Source: CAYYHA01 sp964471535
GTDB lineage: Bacteria > Myxococcota > Myxococcia > SLRQ01
Assembly (NCBI GenBank): GCA_964471535.1
Contig: CAYYHA010000003.1
Coordinates: 1-64,000, forward strand
Direction: 5' to 3'
Length of the DNA: 64,000 nt
The notes beneath the pieces are model-generated. The model was not told where the DNA came from, searched no databases, and saw only the letters and a program-made list of their open reading frames with translations. This document shows positions 57,068 through 64,000 of this stretch, piece after piece. How positions within the stretch are numbered: position 1 is the first letter of the stretch; every line of letters begins with the position of its first letter. Made by a program: the position numbers and the translations under genes.

Positions 57068-57379
57068 TCAGCCCGATGCGCGAGGGGAGCGCACCACCGA
57101 GAGGGCCTGCAGCATCGCCTCGTCCTCCGGGGTCGCCTCGGGTCCGTAGGGGACGGCCCAGGTCCCCCGAACCGAGCCGTCGCGGCTACGCAGAGCCAGC
57201 AGGATGGCTTCGTCCTCTGGGTCGGTCTCCCCTTCGAAGCGAAGGATCTCGTCGACGACCAGTGTGGCTGGATCGAGTAGGCGCTTCGAGTGCGTGGCCC
57301 GCAGGCCGCCCGCCTCCGCCTTGAAGTCCTCCAGGTAGCCCGCTCGCGTCAGCCGGTCCACTTCTTGAGCCATCTCCAT
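57068..57379 (-). CDS. Small conserved protein of unknown function
   Basis: A 103-residue acidic cytoplasmic protein. The pattern (EVDRLTRAGYLEDFKAEAGGL, VVDEILRFEGETDPEDEAILLALRSRDG, PYGPEATPEDEAML) resembles a small family that is often annotated, probably wrongly, as 'phosphoribosylpyrophosphate synthetase'; true synthetases are three times longer. No catalytic motif is visible. The start at 57379 was chosen because it precedes the conserved part closely (an ATG two codons further in is possible). Single gene, after the large kinase on the same strand. Confidence 0.6.
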   Translation of the reverse strand: MEMAQEVDRLTRAGYLEDFKAEAGGLRATHSKRLLDPATLVVDEILRFEGETDPEDEAILLALRSRDGSVRGTWAVPYGPEATPEDEAMLQALSVVRSPRASG

Positions 57380-57460
57380 CCTCGACCCTCCTGTCATCTC
57401 GGAAGGTACGTGCGCGTGCGGGCTACGCAAGCCCACGCATCGCGCCCCGGCCTCCGCCGA

Positions 57461-60400
57461 TCAGGCCCTGGCGCCTTCGCCCACCTCGCGGAGTCGCGGC
57501 TCGACGAGCCGGAGCGCAAGCCTCACCTCGTGGTGGGTCTCGGCCAAGCCCCGTCCCGCGTTCAGGATCGCCTGCGCCTCCACCAGATGGCCCCCTCGCG
57601 CCTCCCCGGGCGGCGACAGCTCCGCGTGGCTCACGTGGAGCAGGGCTCGCAGGACGTCTGCGGCGCCGCGCAGCCCAGGGTCCGAGACCTCGCCTGCGAT
57701 CGCCCGGACCTCCTCGAAGAGCGACTCGGCGGCCCAGGGGTCCCCGCGCAGGCACTCCACGACGGCGAGATAGGCGCACGCGAGAAGCTGCGGGCCACGT
57801 TGGCCGACCTCGCGCGCGTCGTCGCCGGCTTGCTTCAGCCACGCCTCCGCCCGGTCCAGACGGCCCTGGTGGGCATGGATGATCCCGAGGTAGGTCTTGC
57901 ACTCGATTTCGAAGTGGCGGTTGCCGAGCCTCTCGTGGGCCCTGCGCGCTGCCTCGTACGCCTCGAGCGCCGCATCCAGCCGGCCGGCATCGAGCCGGCA
58001 CAGCCCAAGGTAAGAGAGCACCGCGGCCTCCGAGCGCTGATTTCCCACCTCGCGATGCGCCCGGAGCGCCTCTGTCAGGATCTGCTCCGCCCGGCGGTAG
58101 TCGCGCCGTGCGACGTGGGTGAGAGCCAGGTTTCCCAAGAACATGGCCTCGTGTCGGCGGTCCCCAAGCTCCCTGAGCCGGGTGATGGCCCGGTGGTACC
58201 ACCGTGCCCCTGCTTCGTAGTCGCCAAGGCTGCTGCAGGTGCCACCGACGTTGCCCATCGCCAGCGCCTCGAGCCGCAGGTCGCCGGCGTCGCGGGCGAG
58301 CTGTGCCGCCTCCTCCTGAAGCTTCTTGGCGCGTTCGACCTCGCCACGGACCGCGGCAAAGGTGCCCATCAGGCGCTTTCCATGGCTGCGCAGGGCCGGA
58401 TCTTCAGCCTCGAGGAGCCGCGCCGCCATCGCTTCGCCTTCCTCGTGCTCTCCGAGGCGGAAGAGGAGCCGTCCCCGGCGCCACACCAGCTCGAGGGACA
58501 GCCGTTCATCGGCAACAGATGCGGCGAGCTGGTAGGCGCGGTCGAGGAGCCGGCGATGCGCGTCACCTGGGCCACGCCCGTCGAGCACGGTGTCGGCCAC
58601 AAGGGCTGCACGCACGGCATCCCGGGGTGAATCTGCGGCGGCTCGCTCGAACACGGCGAGCAGGTTCTCAAGTTCGCGCCGGAGCATCCGAAGCATCAGC
58701 GGGCCAGCAGGACCGGCGGTAGCCCGTGCCCAGAGTTCGCCGTGCTCCAGGAAATAGCGCGCGTGTCGCTTCGTGGCCTCCCTCGTGGCGCCGCAGGCAT
58801 CGAGCTTCTCTGCCGCAAGGGCGTGCACCGACTCGAAGAGCGCATACCGCGGCGTTCCGGACGCCGGCGCCTCGACCTGCCGCAGCAGGGACTTCCCTTC
58901 CAGGCTCTGCACGACCGTGGAGATCTCAAACCCTGCTTCTGCCCCGTCGAGGACCACCACGGCCTCCGCCGCGTCGAGATCGAAGCCGCCACGGAAGACC
59001 GAGAGCTGGGCGAGCGTCGTTCGTTCCGCCTGCGAGAGCATTTCCCACGACCACTCGATGGCCGCCCGGAGGCTCTCCCATTTGGCGCCGGCCGCTCCCC
59101 GCAAGAGGTCGAGGCGCCGATCGATGCGCGCGAGCAGCTGCGACGGGGCGAAGACATCGGACCGCGCAGCAGCCAGCTCGATGGCCAGGGGCATGCAATC
59201 GAGTCGTCGGACCAGCTCCATCAGGGGCGCCTGCTCCGCCTCTTCCAGACTGAAGTCTGGGCGCACCGCGCGTGCCCGCGAGAGGAAGAGGTCGATCGCC
59301 TCCTCCACCTCGAGACCGGCGAGGGGAATCTCCCGCTCCTCGGGGAGGCGCAGCGGGTGACGCGATGTGAGCAGGTAGCGGAGCCGCGGGAGGCTGCTGC
59401 ACCACCGCTCGAGAAGCCGCCGAACCGTGCGGTCGACCTGTTCTACGTTGTCGACGATGAGCAGGGCCTCCCCCATCCCTGCGAGGGCCTGTGTGAGCGC
59501 CTCCTCTGCTGCCTCGGGCTCGCGAACTCCGTCGAGAGGCACTGCGAGGGCCTCGGCAAAGGCGTAGTACACCCCGGAGGCACTGCGTGCCTCGGAGAGA
59601 TCGACGAAGCACACGCCACCAGGGAAAGCAGCCGCGGCTCGTGGGTCGTGCGCGAGCCTGAGGGCCAAGGTGGTTTTGCCAGCGCCTCCGGGGCCGCGTA
59701 GCGTCACGACCGGCGCCTCGTCGAGCGCCTGCACCAAGGCCCGCAGCTCCGCCTCCCGGCCGACGAACGCGGAAGGGGGTGGGGGAAGACGCAGCCCACG
59801 CAGCGAGCCTTCCAGCGTGATTGCGAAGGTGCTCGCAACGGTCGGCACAGGCATCCCCGTCTGCTCCACCTCGGCGATCTCCGCCCTCGCCTCGAGGCGT
59901 GCCCTCGCCTCCTGCACCACCGCTCCGATCCGGGCGGCGGAGGGGATGATACCCAGCGCGGGAAAGAGCGCTTCGAGGCCATCGGCGAACACCCCGCAGC
60001 CCGCTGGGCGATCCTCGCGCCGCCGAGAGAGCACTCGCAGCACCCACGCCTCCAGGGCCGCTGCATAGCTCGGTACCACGGTGCTCGGGGGTGGCGGTGC
60101 GCACGCAATCACCTGCCGCAGGATCTCGTGATCACTCTCGCCGTCGAAAGGCCGCACGCCGGTGGTCAGCTCATAGAGGACGACACCGAGTGAGAACAGG
60201 TCACTGCGCGCATCGACGTGCTCTCCCAATGCCTGCTCGGGTGAAGCATAGCGGGCCTTTCCCACAAAGGTATCTGACGGCAAATCCGTGCGCTGCGTAC
60301 GTGCGCGTGCGATTCCAAAGTCGAGGATCTTCACCGCCCCATCGACGGTGACGAGCACATTTTCGGGAGAAACGTCACGGTGGACGATTCCCAAGGGCCG

Positions 60401-60856
60401 CCCCTCTGTGTCACACTTCGTATGCGCATACTCGAGTCCTCGGGCCATCCCCACGACGATGGGAAGGGCGACATCCAACGGCAGCGGACCACCCATGGAG
60501 CGAAGGATCTGCCGCACGGTGAGACCCTCGAGGTACTCCATCGCGATGAACCACTGGCCGCTCTCGGCCTGTCCCACCTCGTAGATCTGCACGATGTTGG
60601 GATGGCGTAGGTCGGCGGCGGTTCGTGCCTCGTCCAGGAAGAGGCCAACGAAGCTCTCGTTCTCCGCAAGGTGCGGCAGGATCCGTTTGAGAACGACGAG
60701 TTTCTCGAAGCCCACGGCGCCGGCTTGGCGCGCGAGCAACACCTCCGCCATTCCGCCCCGGGCGAGTGGCCTCTGGATCTCGTAGCGGTCGCCGATGCGC
60801 CCTCGAGCCACGACCCTCGAGCCTAGCAGCTTCTGTGAAGGTGCCGCATGGCGCAT
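57461..60856 (-). CDS. Ser/Thr protein kinase fused to NB-ARC-type ATPase and TPRs
   Basis: A 1131-residue cytoplasmic signalling protein. The N-terminal eukaryotic-type kinase (about 25-300) has the Gly loop (LARGGMAEVLLAR), ATP-binding Lys57, HRD at 159-161, DFG at 179-181 and an APE-like SPEQALG. Then follows a STAND/NB-ARC ATPase (about 360-700) with Walker A GPGGAGKTTLA (388-398) and Walker B LLIVDNVEQ (466-474), and a C-terminal array of TPR repeats (about 740-1100). This architecture resembles AfsR/LuxR-type regulators in which the DNA-binding part is replaced by a kinase. Good Shine-Dalgarno (GGGAGGAGC). It is divergent from fabI with 56 bases between them. Confidence 0.92.
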   Translation of the reverse strand: MRHAAPSQKLLGSRVVARGRIGDRYEIQRPLARGGMAEVLLARQAGAVGFEKLVVLKRILPHLAENESFVGLFLDEARTAADLRHPNIVQIYEVGQAESGQWFIAMEYLEGLTVRQILRSMGGPLPLDVALPIVVGMARGLEYAHTKCDTEGRPLGIVHRDVSPENVLVTVDGAVKILDFGIARARTQRTDLPSDTFVGKARYASPEQALGEHVDARSDLFSLGVVLYELTTGVRPFDGESDHEILRQVIACAPPPPSTVVPSYAAALEAWVLRVLSRRREDRPAGCGVFADGLEALFPALGIIPSAARIGAVVQEARARLEARAEIAEVEQTGMPVPTVASTFAITLEGSLRGLRLPPPPSAFVGREAELRALVQALDEAPVVTLRGPGGAGKTTLALRLAHDPRAAAAFPGGVCFVDLSEARSASGVYYAFAEALAVPLDGVREPEAAEEALTQALAGMGEALLIVDNVEQVDRTVRRLLERWCSSLPRLRYLLTSRHPLRLPEEREIPLAGLEVEEAIDLFLSRARAVRPDFSLEEAEQAPLMELVRRLDCMPLAIELAAARSDVFAPSQLLARIDRRLDLLRGAAGAKWESLRAAIEWSWEMLSQAERTTLAQLSVFRGGFDLDAAEAVVVLDGAEAGFEISTVVQSLEGKSLLRQVEAPASGTPRYALFESVHALAAEKLDACGATREATKRHARYFLEHGELWARATAGPAGPLMLRMLRRELENLLAVFERAAADSPRDAVRAALVADTVLDGRGPGDAHRRLLDRAYQLAASVADERLSLELVWRRGRLLFRLGEHEEGEAMAARLLEAEDPALRSHGKRLMGTFAAVRGEVERAKKLQEEAAQLARDAGDLRLEALAMGNVGGTCSSLGDYEAGARWYHRAITRLRELGDRRHEAMFLGNLALTHVARRDYRRAEQILTEALRAHREVGNQRSEAAVLSYLGLCRLDAGRLDAALEAYEAARRAHERLGNRHFEIECKTYLGIIHAHQGRLDRAEAWLKQAGDDAREVGQRGPQLLACAYLAVVECLRGDPWAAESLFEEVRAIAGEVSDPGLRGAADVLRALLHVSHAELSPPGEARGGHLVEAQAILNAGRGLAETHHEVRLALRLVEPRLREVGEGARA

Positions 60857-60912
60857 TTGCTCCTCCCACGGACCGTTGACGGCCGCATCGGCGATAGAGG
60901 AACGTCCCGGCC

Positions 60913-61824
60913 ATGCTAGGCATCGATCTTTCTGGCAAGCATGCATTCGTCGCCGGCGTGGCGGACGACGGTGGCTTCGGTTTCGCCATCGCCAAGGCAC
61001 TGGCCGAGGCGGGCGCTACGGTCTCGGTGGGAACCTGGCCGCCGGCGCTGGGCATCTTCACCAAGCTACTCGACCGGGGGAAGCTCGATGAATCGCTGAC
61101 CCTCTCCGACGGGTCGAAGATGCGCTTCGAGCGCATCTATCCCCTCGATGCCGCCTACGACCGCCTCGAGGAGGTGCCCGAGGAGATCCGCACCCACCGG
61201 CGCTACAAGGACGCCGGAGACTTCACCATCGACGGCGTGGCCCAAAGGCTCCGCGAGGATTTCGGCGAAGGCGGGGTCCACATCGTCGTCCACAGCCTCG
61301 CCAACGGGCCCGAGGTCAAGAACCCTCTGCTGGAGACGAGCCGTGGGGGCTATCTCGCCGCACTGAGCGCCAGCGCCTACTCCTTCGTCTCGATGGTGCA
61401 GCGCCTTGGGCCCATCGCAGCGCGTGGCACTGCATTCCTGGCTCTCACGTACATGGCCAGCCAGCGGGTCATCCCCGGCTATGGCGGCGGCATGGCGGCA
61501 GCGAAGGCGGCGCTCGAATGCGACGCGCGCTTCCTCGCCTACGAGGCGGGCCGCAAGTGGGGACACCGGGTGAACCTCATCAGTGCCGGGCCCTACGCCT
61601 CTCGCGCCGCGTCCGCCATTGGCTTCATCCAGCAGATGATCACGTACTGCAAGGCGAACTCGCCGCTGCCCGAAGCCCTTGCGGCCCACGAGGTGGGCCA
61701 TACGGCCGCCTTCCTCTCCAGTCCCCTTGCCAGCGGGATCACAGGGACCATCGTCTATGTGGACAAGGGCTATCACGCGATGGGAATGGCCGTCGATTCG
61801 GTGGAAACCCCCGCGACCCCCTGA
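60913..61824 (+). CDS. fabI: Enoyl-ACP reductase FabI, plant-like form
   Basis: A 303-residue NAD(P)H-dependent reductase for the last step of each fatty acid elongation cycle. It has the Gly-rich nucleotide site (GKHAFVAGVADDGGFGFAIAKALAEAGA), and the catalytic Tyr190 and Lys198 in VIPGYGGGMAAAKAALE, spaced as in plastid enzymes (Y-x7-K) rather than as in E. coli FabI (Y-x6-K). An extended loop of about 25 residues between about 50 and 80 is also typical of the plant and apicomplexan type. Tyr180 (LALTYMASQ) is the second active-site Tyr. It is divergent from the large kinase gene. Confidence 0.93.
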   Translation: MLGIDLSGKHAFVAGVADDGGFGFAIAKALAEAGATVSVGTWPPALGIFTKLLDRGKLDESLTLSDGSKMRFERIYPLDAAYDRLEEVPEEIRTHRRYKDAGDFTIDGVAQRLREDFGEGGVHIVVHSLANGPEVKNPLLETSRGGYLAALSASAYSFVSMVQRLGPIAARGTAFLALTYMASQRVIPGYGGGMAAAKAALECDARFLAYEAGRKWGHRVNLISAGPYASRAASAIGFIQQMITYCKANSPLPEALAAHEVGHTAAFLSSPLASGITGTIVYVDKGYHAMGMAVDSVETPATP

Positions 61825-61952
61825 GGCGGCCGGACCCCGCGTGAGAAGGTGTAGGGGCGGTGCTTTGCAGCGCCCGCTCTCGTACCGGCACGCCCCCTGC
61901 ATGCGCCCCCCGGGGGATGCACGACGCGACGACGCCACGCCATCACAGCACC

Positions 61953-62423
61953 ATGACCGAGACCGCCGTGCCGGAGCCCGAAGAGGAGTTCGTCTCCGAC
62001 CGACTCATCGATCCCCGCGATCGGGCGCGGAGCCGCCTACGCATCCTCCGCTACCTCGGCTGGTTGCTCGGACTCTACGGCCTTCTGTTGAAGCTGATCG
62101 TGCCGACGGCCGTGGCGCTCATCCGGGGCGAGACCCTGGAAACGTGGTGGCAGGAGGTGTCGTTGCTCTGGATCGGCGTCCTGGCGGTCGCCCTCCTTGC
62201 GAAGACGCCCACCCGCAGCCGGCTGCGGGCCGCGGTGGCGCTGAGCGCCGCGCTCGGCCTTGGTGTTGCGGGGCATCTCTTCTACGAGTTCCTCACTGGC
62301 ACGACCGGCCATGGCTTCGCGGCGTTCTCACACGTCTACTATGGCGCGTGGGTCCTCGGCTACACGCTCTTCGCGGTGCCTGTGCTCTCGAGCCGCCACC
62401 TGCGGGAGGCAGCCGGGACGTGA
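61953..62423 (+). CDS. Membrane protein of unknown function
   Basis: A 156-residue protein with about four transmembrane segments (near 35-55, 65-82, 92-108 and 120-140). N-terminal about 30 residues are acidic and soluble. The sequence LFYEFLTGTTGHGFAAFSHVYYGAW does not match a family I know. The following gene overlaps its stop by four bases (GTGA), so the two are coupled. Given the position next to the cbb3 oxidase operon they may belong to respiratory membrane functions, but this is only position-based. Confidence 0.5.
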   Translation: MTETAVPEPEEEFVSDRLIDPRDRARSRLRILRYLGWLLGLYGLLLKLIVPTAVALIRGETLETWWQEVSLLWIGVLAVALLAKTPTRSRLRAAVALSAALGLGVAGHLFYEFLTGTTGHGFAAFSHVYYGAWVLGYTLFAVPVLSSRHLREAAGT

Positions 62424-62896
62424 TCGGGATCGTCCTCGCCGTCCTCGCCGCGAGCCTGTCCACGCCCGAGGGGCAGGTCACCCTCCACCTTCCGGAGGAC
62501 CCCATCCGGGAACTCATCCCGACCCGATTCGAGGTGCGTGGAAGCCCCGCCGCTCTCGATGCGCTGCGCCTGAGCTTGCTGCCCGCCGACGCACGCCGGC
62601 GAGCGGTGCCGCCCGAACGGCTCGCGCTGGTCCGAAGTGGCCCCGAGCGCGCCTACGTGGACTACACCTTTCGTAGCGGGGGCCACTATGCGCTGCGTCT
62701 CGCCGTGGGCGAGGCTCATACGCAGGCGTCGCTGGAGGTGCAGCCGCAGGAGTGGATGACCTTCCCGCTCCAGTTTGGCCTCTTCACAGCGGGAGTCGTC
62801 CTTCTGGTCGTTCTTCTCTTCGGTCTTGCCCACTGGCTCCGCCACCGCGCCCTTCGAGAGAGTCCCGACGCACCCGGCGGGCCACTAGCACGGTAA
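62420..62896 (+). CDS. Membrane protein with Ig-like exported domain
   Basis: A 158-residue protein beginning with a GTG. An N-terminal hydrophobic segment (VIGIVLAVLAASLSTPEG) looks like a signal; a beta-rich exported domain (about 20-110) with FEVRGSPAALDALRLSL, VDYTFRSGGHYALRLAVG and ASLEVQPQEW follows; a C-terminal transmembrane helix (FGLFTAGVVLLVVLLFGLAHWLRH, about 120-143) ends with a charged tail. The domain order (exported beta-sandwich followed by membrane anchor) recalls FixH/YtkA-like proteins. Its 3' end overlaps the end of a convergent small gene on the minus strand (62784-62969). Confidence 0.5.
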   Translation: MIGIVLAVLAASLSTPEGQVTLHLPEDPIRELIPTRFEVRGSPAALDALRLSLLPADARRRAVPPERLALVRSGPERAYVDYTFRSGGHYALRLAVGEAHTQASLEVQPQEWMTFPLQFGLFTAGVVLLVVLLFGLAHWLRHRALRESPDAPGGPLAR

Positions 62897-62969
62897 AGGC
62901 GAAGATCCCCAGCGCGAGCATCAGCTCGGTCAGGTGGAGGATCATGTCGAAGAGCTGCAAATCCGTCAT
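62784..62969 (-). CDS. Small membrane protein, possible last cbb3 operon gene
   Basis: A possible 61-residue protein with one transmembrane helix (LTELMLALGIFAFTVLVARRVRR) and a charged tail. It follows the 57-residue gene at 63039-63212 by 69 bases on the same strand, and overlaps the convergent plus-strand gene by 113 bases, which weakens the case. The hydrophobic core supports that it is real, though only comparison with relatives would show conservation. Confidence 0.4.
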   Translation of the reverse strand: MTDLQLFDMILHLTELMLALGIFAFTVLVARRVRRDSLEGRGGGASGQDRREERPEGRLPL

Positions 62970-63038
62970 GGGCCAGACCACCTTGGAATCGGTCGCCGCC
63001 TTGCGGCAGGCCGTCGGTCCGCCATCAAACTCGCCACA

Positions 63039-63212
63039 TCACTTGGGGAAGGCCGGAACCATGTACATCGCCACGTAGGCGATCATCCACGCGAAGAAGG
63101 CAACCCAGACGAAGAGGAGCGCGATGGGGATCTTGTTCCCGACGTAGTCGACCCGGGTCTTCTCGGAGGGCGCGCCTTCCTCGACGACCTTCTCTTCTCT
63201 GCTTTCACTCAT
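63039..63212 (-). CDS. Small membrane protein of cbb3 operon
   Basis: A 57-residue protein: a charged N-terminal half ending in RVDYVGNKIP and one transmembrane helix (IALLFVWVAFFAWMIAYVAMY). It resembles the N-terminal anchor segment of CcoP, but no cytochrome domain follows. The start overlaps the upstream stop (ATGA). It belongs to the operon that ends the cbb3-type oxidase genes. This reading frame is shorter than 60 codons and easy to miss. Confidence 0.7.
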   Translation of the reverse strand: MSESREEKVVEEGAPSEKTRVDYVGNKIPIALLFVWVAFFAWMIAYVAMYMVPAFPK

Positions 63213-63421
63213 GGAATCTCCTCCAACGGAACCGTATCCTCACCTTCCGCCTCGAGCGGGGCCGACGCGAGGCTGCGTTCACTAGACAGGTGGCCGGTCA
63301 GAACCCCCCAGACGATGAAGAGGATGAGGCTGCCAACGCCACAGCCGATGATGATCCCCAAGAAGAGGATCAGCTCGGAGGAATCGACGCCGCAATAGAA
63401 GCACCCAAGGGGCCCGCTCAT
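63209..63421 (-). CDS. Small Cys-containing membrane protein of cbb3 operon
   Basis: A 70-residue protein with a short Cys-containing start (GPLGCFYCG) and one strongly hydrophobic segment (LILFLGIIIGCGVGSLILFIVWGVL, about 16-40), then an acidic tail. Size and place suggest a CcoQ-like or assembly protein of the cbb3 oxidase, but identity is not clear. Both ends overlap neighbours (ATGA at start and end), showing tight coupling. Confidence 0.65.
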   Translation of the reverse strand: MSGPLGCFYCGVDSSELILFLGIIIGCGVGSLILFIVWGVLTGHLSSERSLASAPLEAEGEDTVPLEEIP

Positions 63422-63654
63422 CGCCGCGCCTCGATCTCGAAGAGGTCCTCTTTGATTTCCTCGTAATCGGTGAACTGCCCCCGGACGAAGGCCCACCCAA
63501 CGACGCAGAGGAAGCCCATCGCCGCCAGCGCATAGGCTATCGCCGAGAGCGCCATCATCGTCCCGAGGCGACCGGTGACGAGCACGAAGGCGATGAGCCC
63601 CAAGAGCGCAGCGAAGGTCACGAGGAAGAGGACACCGACAACCCACGGTTTCAT
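63418..63654 (-). CDS. ccoS: CcoS-like membrane protein
   Basis: A 78-residue protein with two transmembrane helices (about 5-28 and 32-56) and a tail WAFVRGQFTDYEEIKEDLFEIE that resembles the end of CcoS (AVxxGQFxDLE), a factor required for cofactor insertion into cbb3 oxidase. The extra N-terminal helix is not in typical CcoS. The start overlaps the ccoO stop (ATGA). It is co-translated with the oxidase genes. Confidence 0.6.
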   Translation of the reverse strand: MKPWVVGVLFLVTFAALLGLIAFVLVTGRLGTMMALSAIAYALAAMGFLCVVGWAFVRGQFTDYEEIKEDLFEIEARR

Positions 63655-64000
63655 GGCAAACCCTCCGCGCGGCGCTCGAGTTCCAGTTCGTCCGGGACCT
63701 CGGCCCAACTTCCCAGCCACATCACATACGCGGTGAGATCGACGAGATCCTTCGTCGGCTCGCCGTCGTCCGTGTAGTACCAGGGGAAGGAGGGCATCAC
63801 ACTCTCGGGTACGACGTTCCTGGGATTGTAGAAATGGGCGAAATGCCAGTCCTTGCTGTGCTTGTTCGACTCGCGAATGAGGTCGGGCCCGACGCGCCGC
63901 GTCCCGAAGAGCTGCGGCAGCTGCAGCTCGTTCTGGTATTCGCCCGCCGTGGACACCGGGCCGTAGTACAGCGCCTCGTTGCCGACCGGCCGCACATATT
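63651..64000 (-). CDS. ccoO: cbb3-type cytochrome c oxidase subunit II, C-terminal part
   Basis: The 3' end of a gene that continues beyond the right edge of the window. Visible motifs are typical of CcoO/FixO, a mono-heme subunit: STAGEYQNELQLPQLFGTRRVGPDL, HSKDWHFAHFYNPRNVVPESVMPSFPWY and DLTAYVMWLGSW. The heme-binding CxxCH would lie upstream, outside the window. It belongs to a terminal oxidase of high oxygen affinity, suited to low-oxygen respiration, and is followed by four small coupled membrane genes. Confidence 0.92.
   Translation of the reverse strand, partial: YVRPVGNEALYYGPVSTAGEYQNELQLPQLFGTRRVGPDLIRESNKHSKDWHFAHFYNPRNVVPESVMPSFPWYYTDDGEPTKDLVDLTAYVMWLGSWAEVPDELELERRAEGLP

Overview
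The window is a high-GC stretch (roughly two thirds G+C by eye) of a bacterial chromosome with the character of a myxobacterium-like organism (Myxococcota, formerly Deltaproteobacteria). Pointers are a secreted protein with a MYXO-CTERM-like tail and thrombospondin type 3 repeats, many lipoproteins with Asp-Ala-Gly or Gly-rich linkers and Cys-rich MopE-like repeats, a Ser/Thr kinase fused to an NB-ARC-type ATPase and TPRs, and a FHA-domain protein. One scaffold gap of 100 N lies at 17931-18030. I see no insertion sequence, prophage, CRISPR array or plasmid function. The window looks like ordinary vertically inherited chromosome, dense in housekeeping genes and interspersed with lineage-specific envelope proteins.

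Layout. 1-6.4 kb: end of groEL with its terminator, a glutaredoxin, small envelope and stress proteins, RNase P RNA (4708-5081), and an RNase HI-like/zinc-ribbon pair. 6.4-11.6 kb: a probable small RNA on the minus strand (about 6509-6658), a CAT-anticodon tRNA, and the rpsU-dnaG-rpoD macromolecular synthesis operon, whose RpoD carries a long histone H1-like Lys/Ala/Thr tail. 11.6-17.8 kb: a tightly packed histidine operon hisD-hisC-hisB-hisH-hisA-hisFI-hisE (minus strand) with an unusual HisF-HisI fusion; hisG lies separately at 50.3 kb behind murA. 18-28 kb: a lipoprotein, FHA protein, uvrA, an RpoH-like sigma factor, an outer-membrane barrel-like protein and a malic enzyme/phosphotransacetylase-type protein. 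28-44.8 kb: mostly envelope proteins (kelch, Cys-rich, MopE-like and GH1 lipoproteins), a coupled Nudix-AMMECR1-kelch operon, a heterodimeric ABC exporter, moaD-moaE and an acyl-ACP thioesterase. 44.9-51.5 kb: deaminase/cytidine deaminase diverging from prfA-prmC, then murA-hisG and a zinc-ribbon protein. 51.6-64 kb: the MYXO-CTERM protein, tRNA-Gly, a lipase, three related small lipoproteins, the large kinase diverging from a plant-type fabI, and the end of a cbb3 oxidase operon that enters from the right edge.

How the genes fit together. Histidine synthesis is nearly complete (hisG, E, I, A, H, F, B, C, D); only a histidinol-phosphatase and a HisZ partner for the short HisG are not in view. 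Translation and replication housekeeping (rpsU, dnaG, rpoD, prfA, prmC, rnpB, two tRNAs) is well represented. Many neighbouring genes share ATGA or GTGA stop-start overlaps, implying long polycistronic mRNAs with coupled translation. In contrast several first genes (cdd, prfA, maeB, possibly the FHA gene and glutaredoxin) have a -10-like box only 7-11 nt before the start codon and no Shine-Dalgarno sequence, suggesting leaderless mRNAs.

Most interesting for follow-up: the small RNA unit at 6509-6693, the H1-like tail of RpoD, the HisF-HisI fusion with a Pro/Arg-rich insertion, the Nudix-AMMECR1-kelch operon, and the metalloprotease-like MYXO-CTERM protein whose HExxH motif reads QEIGH. All functional statements rest on motif recognition by eye; no database search was run.
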